This document shows, piece after piece, positions 25,529 to 34,383 of a DNA stretch of 64,000 bases (position 1 is the stretch's first letter; each line of letters opens with the position of its first letter). The notes beneath the pieces were generated by a model. The model made no database searches, had not been told where the DNA came from, and was given only the letters and a program-made list of their open reading frames with translations. The stretch covers positions 620,001 through 684,000 of the forward strand of contig NZ_JACVMN010000001.1 in the NCBI RefSeq assembly GCF_014698935.1, written 5' to 3'. Source of the stretch: Flagellimonas sp. S3867. Lineage in GTDB: Bacteria; Bacteroidota; Bacteroidia; Flavobacteriales; Flavobacteriaceae. The position numbers and the translations under genes are program-made.

Positions 25529-26425
25529 ATGCAGCTGGCTGTTTTTATACTTGCTTATCCCCTACTCTGGTTGATTTCCAGACTTCCCTTTAAACTTCTT
25601 TATCTCATATCGGATGGGGTGTTCATTTTATTGTACCATTTAATTGGTTACCGTAAAAAAGTGGTTCGAAACAATTTGGAACTGGTGTTTCCAGAAAAAT
25701 CAGATGCCGAACGCTTAAAGATTGAAAAGAAGTTTTACAAGCATCTTTGTGACATGTTTCTCGAGATGATAAAGACGCTAGGGATCAGTGACAAACAAAT
25801 GAGAAAAAGATATGTTTTTACCAATGTTGAAGAGATTCTGAAGTTAGAACGTGATGGTAAAAATGTAATGATAATGATGCCCCATTATGCTAGTTGGGAG
25901 TGGGTTTTCAATTTAAACTCGTTCATTAGTGCCAAAGCCTATGCCATATATCAGCCCATTAACAATAAGTATTTTGATAAAATGGTCAGGGATATACGAA
26001 GTAAGTATGGCACCACATTGATAAGAACTTTTGAAAGCAGAAAAATAATTAGGTCCGCTAAAAAGGCAAATGAACTTGTAACGGTAGGAATCATAAGTGA
26101 TCAATCGCCAATGTTGAACAGAACCCGACATTGGGCAAAATTTATGGGTATTTTGGTCCCTGTGCATGTTGGAGGTGAAGAAATCTGTAAGGAACATGAC
26201 ATCGTTCCGATTTATTTAAAAGTTAGAAAGTTAAAACGGGGACATTATCAAGGAACCTTTAAAGTTCTTGCTGAAAAGCCAAAAGAAATAGAGGGATATG
26301 GAATTTCTGAATCTTTTCTCAGTGAAACCGAAAAATCAATTCAAGAAGCACCAGAATATTACTTTTGGACCCACAAACGCTGGAAACACAAGGACAAAGT
26401 GCCCGCAGCATTTCAAAAGCCATAA
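25529..26425 (+). CDS. LpxL/HtrB-type lysophospholipid acyltransferase
   Basis: A 298-residue protein with an N-terminal hydrophobic anchor and the acyltransferase signature MMPHYASWEW, in which His and Glu are spaced HX4E as in the lipid A late acyltransferases. GVISDQSP-like IISDQSPML and the C-terminal WTHKRWKHK are further landmarks (YFWTHKRW is near-invariant in this family). It should transfer a secondary acyl chain to lipid A or a related envelope lipid on the cytoplasmic face of the inner membrane. The next gene, an alpha/beta hydrolase, starts eight bases downstream, suggesting one transcript. Confidence 0.92.
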   Translation: MQLAVFILAYPLLWLISRLPFKLLYLISDGVFILLYHLIGYRKKVVRNNLELVFPEKSDAERLKIEKKFYKHLCDMFLEMIKTLGISDKQMRKRYVFTNVEEILKLERDGKNVMIMMPHYASWEWVFNLNSFISAKAYAIYQPINNKYFDKMVRDIRSKYGTTLIRTFESRKIIRSAKKANELVTVGIISDQSPMLNRTRHWAKFMGILVPVHVGGEEICKEHDIVPIYLKVRKLKRGHYQGTFKVLAEKPKEIEGYGISESFLSETEKSIQEAPEYYFWTHKRWKHKDKVPAAFQKP

Positions 26426-26432
26426 ATTATAA

Positions 26433-27302
26433 ATGTCCTTTATGCCTAGGTTTAAAAAAAGATATATTCTTCTTGCCTTGGTGCTTGGCTATCTTCTCTT
26501 TGCCAATTCTTGTATGACCATGCGAACATCGAATAGAGGCACTACCCATTTTTTTGAAGAGCAACAGGTCAGCTACATTGATACCAACCGCACTATTCAG
26601 CATAGAAACCTTCATTACATTCAAACCGGAAAGCAGGATGGCTCAACCTTGGTTTTTATCCATGGATCACCCGGTAGCTGGGATGCATACAAGGCCTACC
26701 TGACAGACTCAACATTGTTGGAGAAATTCAGAATTATCGCACCGGACAGACCTGGATTTGGAAAAAGTGATTTTAGAAAAAGTATGGCGCTTAAACCGCA
26801 AGCCTTGGTGTTAAACGAGCTGCTTAAACAATTGGATAATGGTAAGCCTTTTACCTTAATAGGACATTCGTATGGTGGGCCACTCATTGTGCAAATGGCC
26901 TTGGAACAACCAGCATTATATACTAATTTGGTCGTACTTGCAGGGGCTTTGGACCCCGATGAGGAAAAGCCTGAGAAATGGCGAAAGCCCTTAACATGGA
27001 TTCCCTTAAAATATTTGGTCCCTGGAGCCCTTAAACCTTCCAATGATGAATTGTGGATGTTGAAGCAAGATTTAAAACAGTTGGCTCCAAAACTGCACAA
27101 ACTAAAACCCCGTACGCTAATTATCCATGGTAAAGAGGACAAATTGGTTCCCTTTCAAAATGTACCGTTTATGAAGGCAAAGTTTTCTGGGGTGGACAGC
27201 TTGAAGATAATTCCAATTGAAAAAGAGAATCATTTTATTGTTTGGAACCAAGAACAATTGGTAAAAGAATCCTTAATTCAATGGCTTACTGCCAGCAAAT
27301 AG
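26433..27302 (+). CDS. Alpha/beta hydrolase, membrane-anchored or lipoprotein
   Basis: A 289-residue protein whose N-terminal hydrophobic stretch (LLALVLGYLLFANSC) ends in a lipobox-like Cys near residue 27. The alpha/beta hydrolase fold follows: oxyanion-loop LVFIHGSPGSWDAY, nucleophile elbow LIGHSYGGPL with the catalytic Ser, an acid in IIHGKEDKLVP, and the catalytic His in EKENHFIVW. Probable esterase or lipase acting at the periplasmic face; substrate unknown. It follows the acyltransferase gene by eight bases and precedes the sterol desaturase-like gene, so it may belong to a lipid-modification group. Confidence 0.88.
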   Translation: MSFMPRFKKRYILLALVLGYLLFANSCMTMRTSNRGTTHFFEEQQVSYIDTNRTIQHRNLHYIQTGKQDGSTLVFIHGSPGSWDAYKAYLTDSTLLEKFRIIAPDRPGFGKSDFRKSMALKPQALVLNELLKQLDNGKPFTLIGHSYGGPLIVQMALEQPALYTNLVVLAGALDPDEEKPEKWRKPLTWIPLKYLVPGALKPSNDELWMLKQDLKQLAPKLHKLKPRTLIIHGKEDKLVPFQNVPFMKAKFSGVDSLKIIPIEKENHFIVWNQEQLVKESLIQWLTASK

Positions 27303-27376
27303 CTTGCTAATAAGTTCTACTTTGTTATTCGTCTAAATTTTATCGCAGCAAAGATATTTTTCCATAATATGCTACT

Positions 27377-28369
27377 ATGGAAATTTTGTCAAGTTTATTT
27401 GAAGAGATCATCGGGTTTTTGGGAATTTCGCAAGCATTGGAAATCCTGAAGAGTGGTGATTATACCGCATTTAAGACCTATGAAGGTGTAGCTTCCCTCA
27501 TCTATCCCATAATTCCACTACTATTATTGCTTGAGTTTATTGCAGGATTGATTTATAAAAAACCGCAGTTAAAGGTTTATAAAGTCAATTTCCTTATTTA
27601 CATTTTCAACAGATTTGTCGGCCGTTTTATAGCTATAGCCATGGTAGCTTTTTGTATTGGTTTTTTTGAATCCTATGCACTATTCGAAACAAGTCCAACC
27701 TGGTATTGGTTCATCTACGCTTATGTAGTGTGGGAATTGGCCCACTTTGTCTATCACTATCTGGGACATAAAGTCAGAATTTTTTGGTGTTTGCATTCAA
27801 CTCACCATGCTCCAGAGGACATGAATCTTTCCGTTACACATGCCCATTTTTTTTTAGAAGCCCCTTACGCTGATGTTATACGTACCACTATCTGTATTCT
27901 GTTGGGTGTACCGCCTGAGGTTTTGTTTGCCGTTATGTTTATTGATGGCACCTATGGTGCATTTATTCATGTGGGTGAAAACCTGATTAAAGATGCCCGC
28001 TTTGGTTTTTTGAACAAGATTATGCTTACCCCTTCACATCATAGAGTGCATCATGCCCGCAATCCGCTATATATGGATACCAATTTTTGTAATTTGCTCA
28101 ATATTTGGGACAGAGTATTTGGCACCTACCAAGAAGAACAAAAAAGCATCCAAATTGAATATGGAATAACCCGTCAAATGGATTCGGGAAATTTTATCGA
28201 TGTCTATTTCGGTGAAATTATAGCTCTTGTCAAAGATGTTGTTGGAGCACCTGGACTAATGAACAAACTTCGCTACCTGGTTATGCCGCCAGGATGGAAC
28301 CATACCGGAGAGCATAAGACCGCGAAGCTGGTGAGAAACGAATATCTTAAAAATCTGCCCAACACTTAA
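27377..28369 (+). CDS. Sterol desaturase / fatty acid hydroxylase family membrane protein
   Basis: A 330-residue membrane protein with the histidine clusters of the fatty acid hydroxylase superfamily: HFVYHYLGH, then CLHSTHHAPEDMN, then the downstream pair HAHFF and HHRVHHARN. These ligate a di-iron centre near the cytoplasmic face of the membrane. Four or so helices surround the first cluster. Bacterial homologues hydroxylate or desaturate lipids, carotenoids or ether lipids; the substrate here is unknown. Location after an acyltransferase and a hydrolase suggests action on envelope lipids. A weak hairpin follows the stop. Confidence 0.9.
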   Translation: MEILSSLFEEIIGFLGISQALEILKSGDYTAFKTYEGVASLIYPIIPLLLLLEFIAGLIYKKPQLKVYKVNFLIYIFNRFVGRFIAIAMVAFCIGFFESYALFETSPTWYWFIYAYVVWELAHFVYHYLGHKVRIFWCLHSTHHAPEDMNLSVTHAHFFLEAPYADVIRTTICILLGVPPEVLFAVMFIDGTYGAFIHVGENLIKDARFGFLNKIMLTPSHHRVHHARNPLYMDTNFCNLLNIWDRVFGTYQEEQKSIQIEYGITRQMDSGNFIDVYFGEIIALVKDVVGAPGLMNKLRYLVMPPGWNHTGEHKTAKLVRNEYLKNLPNT

Positions 28370-28376
28370 ATTTTTC

Positions 28377-28407
28377 CAAAAGTTGGAATGTCCAATGCTT
28401 TTGTTTC
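28377..28407 (+). terminator. Possible weak terminator
   Basis: Outer arms CAAAAG (28377-28382) / CTTTTG (28398-28403), inner arms TTGGA/TCCAA with a two-base bulge, followed only by TTTC. Could end the sterol desaturase transcript. Confidence 0.4.
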
Positions 28408-28437
28408 ATAAATTGAGTGCAATTCAAACATCAAAAA

Positions 28438-28971
28438 ATGAAACAATCACTTACCATTTTGTTTTTATGCTGCACTTTACTGTCCTTTGGACAGCAAAAG
28501 AAAACAGTGTCCAATGAAATCGTTGAAACTATTAGAGATGATGTCTGGATTCCGTTTATGGAAGCATATGCTGAATTAGATTCCGATAAATTGAAATCCA
28601 TCCATTCCAAGGATATCGTTAGAATCACCATAGAACAAAACCAAATTGAAACAGGAGAAAAGTATCTGGAACATTTTGGGGACTTCTTACAGCATATGAA
28701 ACAAGGCGGCAGCAAAGTTGCTATAGCCTTTGCCATTTTATCCACGGCTATTGACGAAAGTGGAACCATCGCTTATCAAACAGGATATTATCGGTACAGT
28801 TCAAAAAGAAAAGATGATGCCAAACTGTCCCCAAAAGGATATGGTTACTTCAATGTTGGTCTTAAAAAGGTAGATGGTACCTGGAAAATATGGATGGATT
28901 CTGATAAAAACGTTGAGATAACCCCTGAAGATTTTAATACACAGAAAATCCTATATGAATTGATGGAATAG
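28438..28971 (+). CDS. Exported NTF2/SnoaL-like (DUF4440-type) protein
   Basis: A 177-residue protein starting MKQSLTILFLCCTLLSFGQ, a signal peptide cleaved at about residue 19. The frame is open from 28417, but the seven extra residues would weaken the signal, so I use the ATG at 28438. The body (VWIPFMEAYAELDSDKLKS, then GYFNVGLKKVDGTWKIWMD) has the shape of a DUF4440/SnoaL-type NTF2 fold, a small cone-shaped domain used for ligand binding or isomerase chemistry. Periplasmic; ligand unknown. It is convergent with glmM, with one base between stops. Confidence 0.7.
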   Translation: MKQSLTILFLCCTLLSFGQQKKTVSNEIVETIRDDVWIPFMEAYAELDSDKLKSIHSKDIVRITIEQNQIETGEKYLEHFGDFLQHMKQGGSKVAIAFAILSTAIDESGTIAYQTGYYRYSSKRKDDAKLSPKGYGYFNVGLKKVDGTWKIWMDSDKNVEITPEDFNTQKILYELME

Positions 28972-28972
28972 G

Positions 28973-30364
28973 TTAATCCAATCCGGCAACTTCCTTAATC
29001 TCATTAATAATTCGATTGGACAGATCATCTGCTTCAATCTGGGATTGGGCTTCCGTATAAATTCTTATAATGGGTTCGGTGTTGGATTTACGTAAATGCA
29101 CCCAGTTCTCCGGAAAATCAATCTTAACACCATCAACTGTAGATACCCGCTCGCTCTCATATTTTTGGTGCATGGCATCCAGAAGTGCGTCAACATCTAA
29201 ATCTGGAGTGAGCTGAATCTTCTTTTTGCTCATAAAATAACTTGGGTAGCTAGCTCTCAATTCAGCAACCGTTCCTCCTTTTTCGGACATCAGCATTAAA
29301 AATAATGCGGTGCCCACCAAGGCATCCCTACCGTAATGACTTTCTGGATAAATGATTCCGCCATTTCCCTCACCACCAATTATGGCATTGTTCGCCTTCA
29401 TTTTGGTAACCACATTCACTTCACCTACTGCAGTAGCTTCATAAGTGCCTCCATGTTTTTCGGTAACATCATGTAGTGCCCTAGTAGAGGACAAGTTGGA
29501 AACTGTATTTCCTTTGGTTTTACTGAGCACATAATCAGCACAGGCCACTAAGGTGTATTCTTCCCCAAACATTTCACCATCGTTGCTAATAAAGGCCAAA
29601 CGGTCTACATCTGGATCTACAACGATTCCAAAATCAGCCTTTTCCTTGACCACCAATTCGCATATAGCGGTTAAATGTTCTTTCAATGGTTCTGGGTTAT
29701 GCGGAAAATGACCCGTAGGGTCACAATATAGTTTAACCACTTCCACGCCCAATGCTTCCAACAATTTTGGAATGGCAATACCTCCTGTAGAATTTACACC
29801 ATCCACAACAACCTTAAAATTGCTCTTTTTAATTACTTCCTTATCCACCAAAGATAGGTTCAGCACTTCTTTGATATGGGAGTCGATATAGGAATCGTTC
29901 TTAGTGATACTCCCCAGTTCGCCAACTTCGGCAAAATCAAAATCTTCGTTCTCGGCCAACTCCAAAATACGTGCGCCCTGTTTCGCGTCTAAAAACTCGC
30001 CTTTTTCATTAAGTAATTTCAGGGCATTCCATTGTTTGGGATTGTGACTTGCCGTAAGAATGATACCTCCATCGGCTTTCTCTATAGGAACCGCAATTTC
30101 AACTGTGGGGGTTGTGGAAAGTCCAAGGTCTACCACATCAATTCCCAATCCAACCAAAGTGGATACCACTAGATTCTGTATCATTTCACCCGATAATCGG
30201 GCATCACGTCCAATAACAACGTTCAATTTATCTTTTCCTGAATAATCTTTTAACCAAGTCCCATATGCCGCAGCAAACTTAACGGTATCAATTGGGGTCA
30301 GATTATTGTTTGTGGCGCCACCTATGGTTCCACGTATTCCAGAAATTGATTTGATCAGTGTCAT
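28973..30364 (-). CDS. glmM: Phosphoglucosamine mutase
   Basis: A 463-residue alpha-D-phosphohexomutase. ISGIRGTIGG begins the protein, VIGRDARLSGEMI follows, the active-site phosphoserine is in ILTASHNPKQWN, the Mg site is VDPDVDRLAF, and the sugar-binding loop GEGNGGIIYP is also present. The C-terminal phosphate loop is RKSNTEPIIRIY. It interconverts glucosamine 6- and 1-phosphate for UDP-GlcNAc, peptidoglycan and LPS synthesis. Other phosphohexomutases (ManB-type) share these motifs; the ISGIRGT start and RKSNTEP favour GlmM. Divergent from the AcpH gene. Confidence 0.93.
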   Translation of the reverse strand: MTLIKSISGIRGTIGGATNNNLTPIDTVKFAAAYGTWLKDYSGKDKLNVVIGRDARLSGEMIQNLVVSTLVGLGIDVVDLGLSTTPTVEIAVPIEKADGGIILTASHNPKQWNALKLLNEKGEFLDAKQGARILELAENEDFDFAEVGELGSITKNDSYIDSHIKEVLNLSLVDKEVIKKSNFKVVVDGVNSTGGIAIPKLLEALGVEVVKLYCDPTGHFPHNPEPLKEHLTAICELVVKEKADFGIVVDPDVDRLAFISNDGEMFGEEYTLVACADYVLSKTKGNTVSNLSSTRALHDVTEKHGGTYEATAVGEVNVVTKMKANNAIIGGEGNGGIIYPESHYGRDALVGTALFLMLMSEKGGTVAELRASYPSYFMSKKKIQLTPDLDVDALLDAMHQKYESERVSTVDGVKIDFPENWVHLRKSNTEPIIRIYTEAQSQIEADDLSNRIINEIKEVAGLD

Positions 30365-30455
30365 AGTTGTTGAAAAGTTTTTGCAAATATAACTGCCTAT
30401 CTCCTATTCCATGTTTCGAATTTGTAAATTTCACAAAGAAAACAAAATTGTTCAG

Positions 30456-31049
30456 GTGAACTTTCTGGCTCACATTTATTTATCCTTTGATGATCAAGAG
30501 ATTACGCTTGGCAATTTCTTTGCTGACCACATCCGAGGGAACAAATTCAAGCATTTCCCAGAAAAAATCCAGAAGGGTATTTTATTGCATCGCGAAATTG
30601 ACACTTTTACAGATTCTCATCCCATTGCCAAACAAAGCAGCAAACGTCTGCACAAAAACTATAGTCATTACAGCCGAGTAATCGTTGATATTTATTACGA
30701 CCATTTTTTGGCCAAGAATTGGTCTGTCTACTCCCCAGTACCATTGAAAGAATATGTAGAAAATTTCTATGACCTACTGGAAGACAATTACGATATACTT
30801 CCGTTGGGCACGCAACGGATGATGCCATATATGATAGCCGACAACTGGCTTTACAACTATTCCAACTTAGCGGGAATATCCAGAGTTCTCAATGGAATGA
30901 ATCGAAGGACCAAAAACAAATCAAAAATGAATTTGGCAATTTCGGACCTCGAGCAAAATTATATGGTATTTGAAAAAGAGTTCACAGATTTTTTTGAAGA
31001 ATTGATTACCTTTTCCCGTCAAAAATTAAAAGTCCTATGCGAAGACTGA
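30456..31049 (+). CDS. acpH: ACP phosphodiesterase (AcpH) with GTG start
   Basis: A 197-residue protein when begun at the GTG at 30456 (VNFLAHIYLSF), which matches the canonical MNFLAH start of AcpH and gives near the E. coli length of about 193. The frame is open to 30411, but those residues are unlike the family. Conserved features are GNFFADHIRGN, GILLHREIDTFTDSHP and VVDIYYDHFLA, whose His and Asp residues form the HD-like metal site. It removes the 4'-phosphopantetheine arm from holo-ACP. The 3' end overlaps the GGT gene start by 13 bases, implying one operon. Confidence 0.9.
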   Translation: MNFLAHIYLSFDDQEITLGNFFADHIRGNKFKHFPEKIQKGILLHREIDTFTDSHPIAKQSSKRLHKNYSHYSRVIVDIYYDHFLAKNWSVYSPVPLKEYVENFYDLLEDNYDILPLGTQRMMPYMIADNWLYNYSNLAGISRVLNGMNRRTKNKSKMNLAISDLEQNYMVFEKEFTDFFEELITFSRQKLKVLCED

Positions 31050-32719
31050 TACTTGTCCTCCCCTTTGTCCTATTTCTACATTGTAAAAAACAGCCCACCG
31101 TACCAACCGGCATTGTCACGGAAAAAGCCATGGTGGTCTCCGCCCGTGAAGAAGCCTCAAAAATTGGTTCCAAAATCATGGAAAATGGAGGAAATGCCTT
31201 TGATGCCATGGTCGCTACAGAATTGGCACTTGCAGTAGCCTACCCATTCGCCGGGAACCTTGGCGGTGGCGGCTTTATTGTGTATCGACAAAGCAATGGT
31301 GATATTGGTGGACTTGACTACAGGGAAAAGGCGCCTTTATCAGCCCATAAAGACATGTATCTTGATTCTCTTGGCAATGTCATTCCAAATATGAGCATTG
31401 TTGGTGCAACCGCGGTGGGAGTTCCAGGTACCGTAGCCGGTGTAATGGAAGTACACAAAAGATTCGGTTCTCTGCCTCTATCCGATATTCTTAACCCGGT
31501 TATTGCTTTAGCAAAAAAGGGGGTAGTTGTCACTGATAAGCAAGCTAAAAGATTGGAGAACTACAGAGAACGTATTATTGCTGTCAATAGTGACAGCACC
31601 AAGTTTGCTGCCAATTTTAAGGTTGGTGATACCATAAAGTATCCACAATTGGCCGAAACACTTGGAAAGATATTGCAGCAAGGTAGAGATGGTTTTTATA
31701 AAGGCGAAGTAGCTCTAAAACTTGCTTCATTCATTCAAGAAAATGGAGGTTTCGTTACCGAAGAAGATTTGGAAAAGTATGAAGCCAAATGGAGACAGCC
31801 CGTAGTTTTCAAATACAAAGACCTTCAAATTATCTCTATGAGTCCACCTAGTAGCGGCGGAGTGACCATCAATCAGATTTTTAAGATGATTGAGCCCTAT
31901 AATATTTCAAGATATGGACACAACTCCACCAAGGCCATTCAGTTGTTTACCGAAGCCGCTCGTAGGGCCTATGCCGACCGCAATTACTTTTTGGGTGATC
32001 CAGATTTCGTGGACATTCCATTGGATGTACTATTAAGCGACTCCTATCTTGAAGAAAGAATGGAAAACTTCTCCTTTAAAAATCCAACACTTTCATCCGA
32101 AGTTTCCCATGGCAATATTGAGATTGTTGAAAGTGATGAAACCACGCACTATTCCATTGTGGACGCTCAAGGCAATGCCATTTCGGCCACTACTACCTTA
32201 AACGGAGGTTACGGTTCCAAGTTATATTGCGAAGAATTGGGATTCTTTCTTAACAATGAAATGGACGACTTCAGTGCCAAGCCTGGCATCCCAAATATGT
32301 TTGGTTTAATTGGTGCTGAAGCCAACAGCATTGCACCGGAAAAACGCATGCTCAGCAGCATGACTCCCACAATTGTCGAAAAAGACGGGAAACTGTTCAT
32401 GGTGGTCGGCACACCCGGAGGATCAACCATTATTACCGCCGTTGCCCAAACTATTTTAAATGTTTATGAATTTGATTTGAGCATGCAAGAGGCCGTAAAT
32501 GCTCCCCGATTTCACCACCAGTGGCTTCCTGATGTGATTACATTTGAGGAAGAAGGGTTTTCCCCTGCGCTCAAATCAGAATTGGGAGATATCGGCTACC
32601 AAATATACGAAGGCAAAAATCGCATCATTGGCAAAGTAGATGCAATTAAGGTTCTTGAGAATGGCAAACTTGAGGGTGGTGCCGATAAACGAGGAGATGA
32701 TGCCGCTGTTGGATTTTAA
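31037..32719 (+). CDS. ggt: Gamma-glutamyltransferase, lipoprotein
   Basis: A 560-residue protein with a lipoprotein signal peptide (lipobox ending LFLHC, Cys16). GGT features include NAFDAMVATELALAV, GNLGGGGFIVYR, YREKAPLSA and the autoprocessing site ESDETTHYSIVD, where the second Thr becomes the N-terminal nucleophile of the small subunit. A late GTPGGSTIITAV also matches. It hydrolyses or transfers gamma-glutamyl groups from glutathione-like peptides in the periplasm. The start overlaps AcpH by 13 bases and its stop abuts the ATP-grasp gene, so hydrolase and ligase are co-expressed. Confidence 0.95.
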   Translation: MRRLILVLPFVLFLHCKKQPTVPTGIVTEKAMVVSAREEASKIGSKIMENGGNAFDAMVATELALAVAYPFAGNLGGGGFIVYRQSNGDIGGLDYREKAPLSAHKDMYLDSLGNVIPNMSIVGATAVGVPGTVAGVMEVHKRFGSLPLSDILNPVIALAKKGVVVTDKQAKRLENYRERIIAVNSDSTKFAANFKVGDTIKYPQLAETLGKILQQGRDGFYKGEVALKLASFIQENGGFVTEEDLEKYEAKWRQPVVFKYKDLQIISMSPPSSGGVTINQIFKMIEPYNISRYGHNSTKAIQLFTEAARRAYADRNYFLGDPDFVDIPLDVLLSDSYLEERMENFSFKNPTLSSEVSHGNIEIVESDETTHYSIVDAQGNAISATTTLNGGYGSKLYCEELGFFLNNEMDDFSAKPGIPNMFGLIGAEANSIAPEKRMLSSMTPTIVEKDGKLFMVVGTPGGSTIITAVAQTILNVYEFDLSMQEAVNAPRFHHQWLPDVITFEEEGFSPALKSELGDIGYQIYEGKNRIIGKVDAIKVLENGKLEGGADKRGDDAAVGF

Positions 32720-33646
32720 GTGAGTACTATGTTTGATGTTGTAATTCTTACGGACTCGCGGTATATAAATCCAAAAAAATCTAACCAACTGATTGAAAAT
32801 GTTCTTTTGGAAGATCAACTGGTTGGTGATGCCCTTGAAAAAATTGGACTCCGCACCACTCGAAAAGCTTGGGACGATTCAAACTTTGATTGGAAATCTA
32901 CCAAATATGCCCTTTTTAGATCTACCTGGGATTGTTTTGACCGTTTCGAAGAATTTTCCAAATGGTTTCAACAGACAAAGGAATTGACCCGGTTTATCAA
33001 TTCTTATGAATTGGTTTCATGGAATATTGACAAACATTATCTGAACAACTTACAGCAAAAAGCGGTGAACATTCCAAAAACCCTATTTATAGAACCAGAT
33101 TCGCAAATCAATCTGAAACATGCCATTGATCAGGCAAAACAGCATTTAGGTTTTAAATCGGAACATCTGGTTCTTAAACCTTGTATCGCTGGTGGAGCAA
33201 GACATACATACAAGTTTCACATCGATGAATGGGAGAAACACAATACCACGTTTCAAAAATTGACAGCAGTGGAAGCTTTAATGTTACAAGAGTTTCAAAA
33301 AAATATTGTTGAACACGGGGAGATCTCCGTGGTTATGTTCAACGGAACATATGCGCACTCCATTTTAAAAGTTGCCCAACCCGGTGAGTTTAGGGTTCAG
33401 GATGATTACGGTGGGTCAATTTATGACTATCAACCTTCAAAAGAGGAAATCGACTTTGTAAAACAAGTGCTCAACGCCAGTCCGGATATGCCTATTTATG
33501 CCCGTGTAGATATTTTCAGGGATAATGATGACAATCTGGCTTTGGCCGAATTGGAAATTTTTGAACCAGAACTTTGGTTCCGACGTTATCCCAAAGCTGC
33601 GGATATATTTGCACAAGGTGTCAAGGATAGTCTTTTTCCTATCTAA
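32720..33646 (+). CDS. ATP-grasp domain protein
   Basis: A 308-residue soluble protein (305 from the ATG at 32729; a GTG at 32720 directly abuts the ggt stop). ATP-grasp elements are visible: HLVLKPCIAGGARHTYKF, LMLQEFQKNIVEHGEISVVM, ILKVAQPGEFRVQDDYGGS and the metal site LALAELEIFEPELWFR. It belongs to the RimK/GshB-like ligases but I cannot name the substrates. Coupling to a gamma-glutamyltransferase suggests it acts on an amino acid or small peptide released or imported from the periplasm. The upstream ATG at 32729 is probably the true start. Confidence 0.8.
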   Translation: MSTMFDVVILTDSRYINPKKSNQLIENVLLEDQLVGDALEKIGLRTTRKAWDDSNFDWKSTKYALFRSTWDCFDRFEEFSKWFQQTKELTRFINSYELVSWNIDKHYLNNLQQKAVNIPKTLFIEPDSQINLKHAIDQAKQHLGFKSEHLVLKPCIAGGARHTYKFHIDEWEKHNTTFQKLTAVEALMLQEFQKNIVEHGEISVVMFNGTYAHSILKVAQPGEFRVQDDYGGSIYDYQPSKEEIDFVKQVLNASPDMPIYARVDIFRDNDDNLALAELEIFEPELWFRRYPKAADIFAQGVKDSLFPI

Positions 33647-33691
33647 ACCTAATCAAAATTTGCACGTTATAAGCCATAATGATTCACGTCA

Positions 33692-33722
33692 TTGGGCAAA
33701 CAGTCCATCCTAATTACTTTAG
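33692..33722 (+). promoter_or_regulatory. Bacteroidota-type promoter
   Basis: TTG at 33692-33694, 20-base spacer, TACTTTAG at 33715-33722 (one mismatch to TAnnTTTG). A transcript starting near 33729 supports the ATG at 33739 rather than 33679 as the start of the next gene. Confidence 0.5.
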
Positions 33723-33738
33723 ATTTTTAAAAAAAGGA

Positions 33739-34188
33739 ATGATGAATATTTTTAGTAAGTCTATGGTTTTAATCTGTATGATGTCAGTTTTTACCGTAGC
33801 ACATTCCCAAAAAGGAATGGGAGAATCAGAAGGTCTATCAAGTAAAGGCACAAAGGCCGAACTTGTAACATTAAAAGGGACAGTTAAGGAGATTAAAAAA
33901 GGGCCTTGCACGTTTACAACCGGTAAATCGACTTCCGGCACGCATTTGCTTGTCACTTCAAACGGAACAATGTTTAATGTGCATTTGGGGCCGACAAAAA
34001 AGGTCTACAACTTCGTAGCAGATAGTGATGGAGATCAAATTGAAATTGTAGCTTTCCGCACCGTGAAACTTCCAAAAGACCATTACATTGCCAAAGAGCT
34101 TGTTTACAATGGTAATGAACTGGTGCTTCGCGACAAAAATCTCAAACCATTTTGGGCAAAGAATCGTGGACAAGGAGTTTGGAAATAG
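33739..34188 (+). CDS. Exported hypothetical protein, OB-like fold
   Basis: A 149-residue protein starting MMNIFSKSMVLICMMSVFTV, a signal peptide cleaved after about AHSQ. The mature part is beta-rich: LVTLKGTVKEIKKGPC, then GTHLLVTSNGTMFNVHLGP, DSDGDQIEIVAFRTVKLP and LVLRDKNLKPFWA. The pattern (a nucleic-acid or metal-binding-like OB barrel with an HLGP turn and a GD turn) recalls periplasmic DUF proteins related to magnetosome MamS/MamX-type domains, but I do not claim that role. The frame opens at 33679, but the promoter at 33692-33722 lies inside that stretch, so I use 33739. Confidence 0.6.
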   Translation: MMNIFSKSMVLICMMSVFTVAHSQKGMGESEGLSSKGTKAELVTLKGTVKEIKKGPCTFTTGKSTSGTHLLVTSNGTMFNVHLGPTKKVYNFVADSDGDQIEIVAFRTVKLPKDHYIAKELVYNGNELVLRDKNLKPFWAKNRGQGVWK

Positions 34189-34212
34189 CTCAATATTAAA
34201 TGCACTGATGAA

Positions 34213-34250
34213 TGGGAAACGGGAGGTTTAGCCTACCTCCATGTTCCCCA
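34213..34250. other. Long imperfect hairpin downstream of the exported protein
   Basis: A roughly 15-bp imperfect stem pairs tgggaaacgggaggt (34213-34227) with acctccatgttcccca (34235-34250). No T-run follows, so it is not a standard intrinsic terminator. It may protect the mRNA end or be a remnant of a palindromic repeat. The remaining bases up to 34383 are AT-rich and gene-free. Confidence 0.5.
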
Positions 34251-34383
34251 ATATCCCATAAAAATAAAACACTCAGAGTCGAATTCTACCTCTAAGTTTA
34301 TTCAACCTATATTTGAGAAATTATATAAAAGATAGCATTACTTCAATATTGTGTACAATCTAAATCAGCTTTAAACTTATTCA

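Noticed and set aside
30411..30455. ATG start of AcpH
   Set aside because: Residues before VNFLAHIYLS are unlike AcpH; the GTG at 30456 gives the family start and length.
33679..33738. ATG start of the exported OB-like protein at 33679
   Set aside because: A TTG-N20-TACTTTAG promoter lies inside that stretch; MMNIFSKS at 33739 starts the signal peptide.
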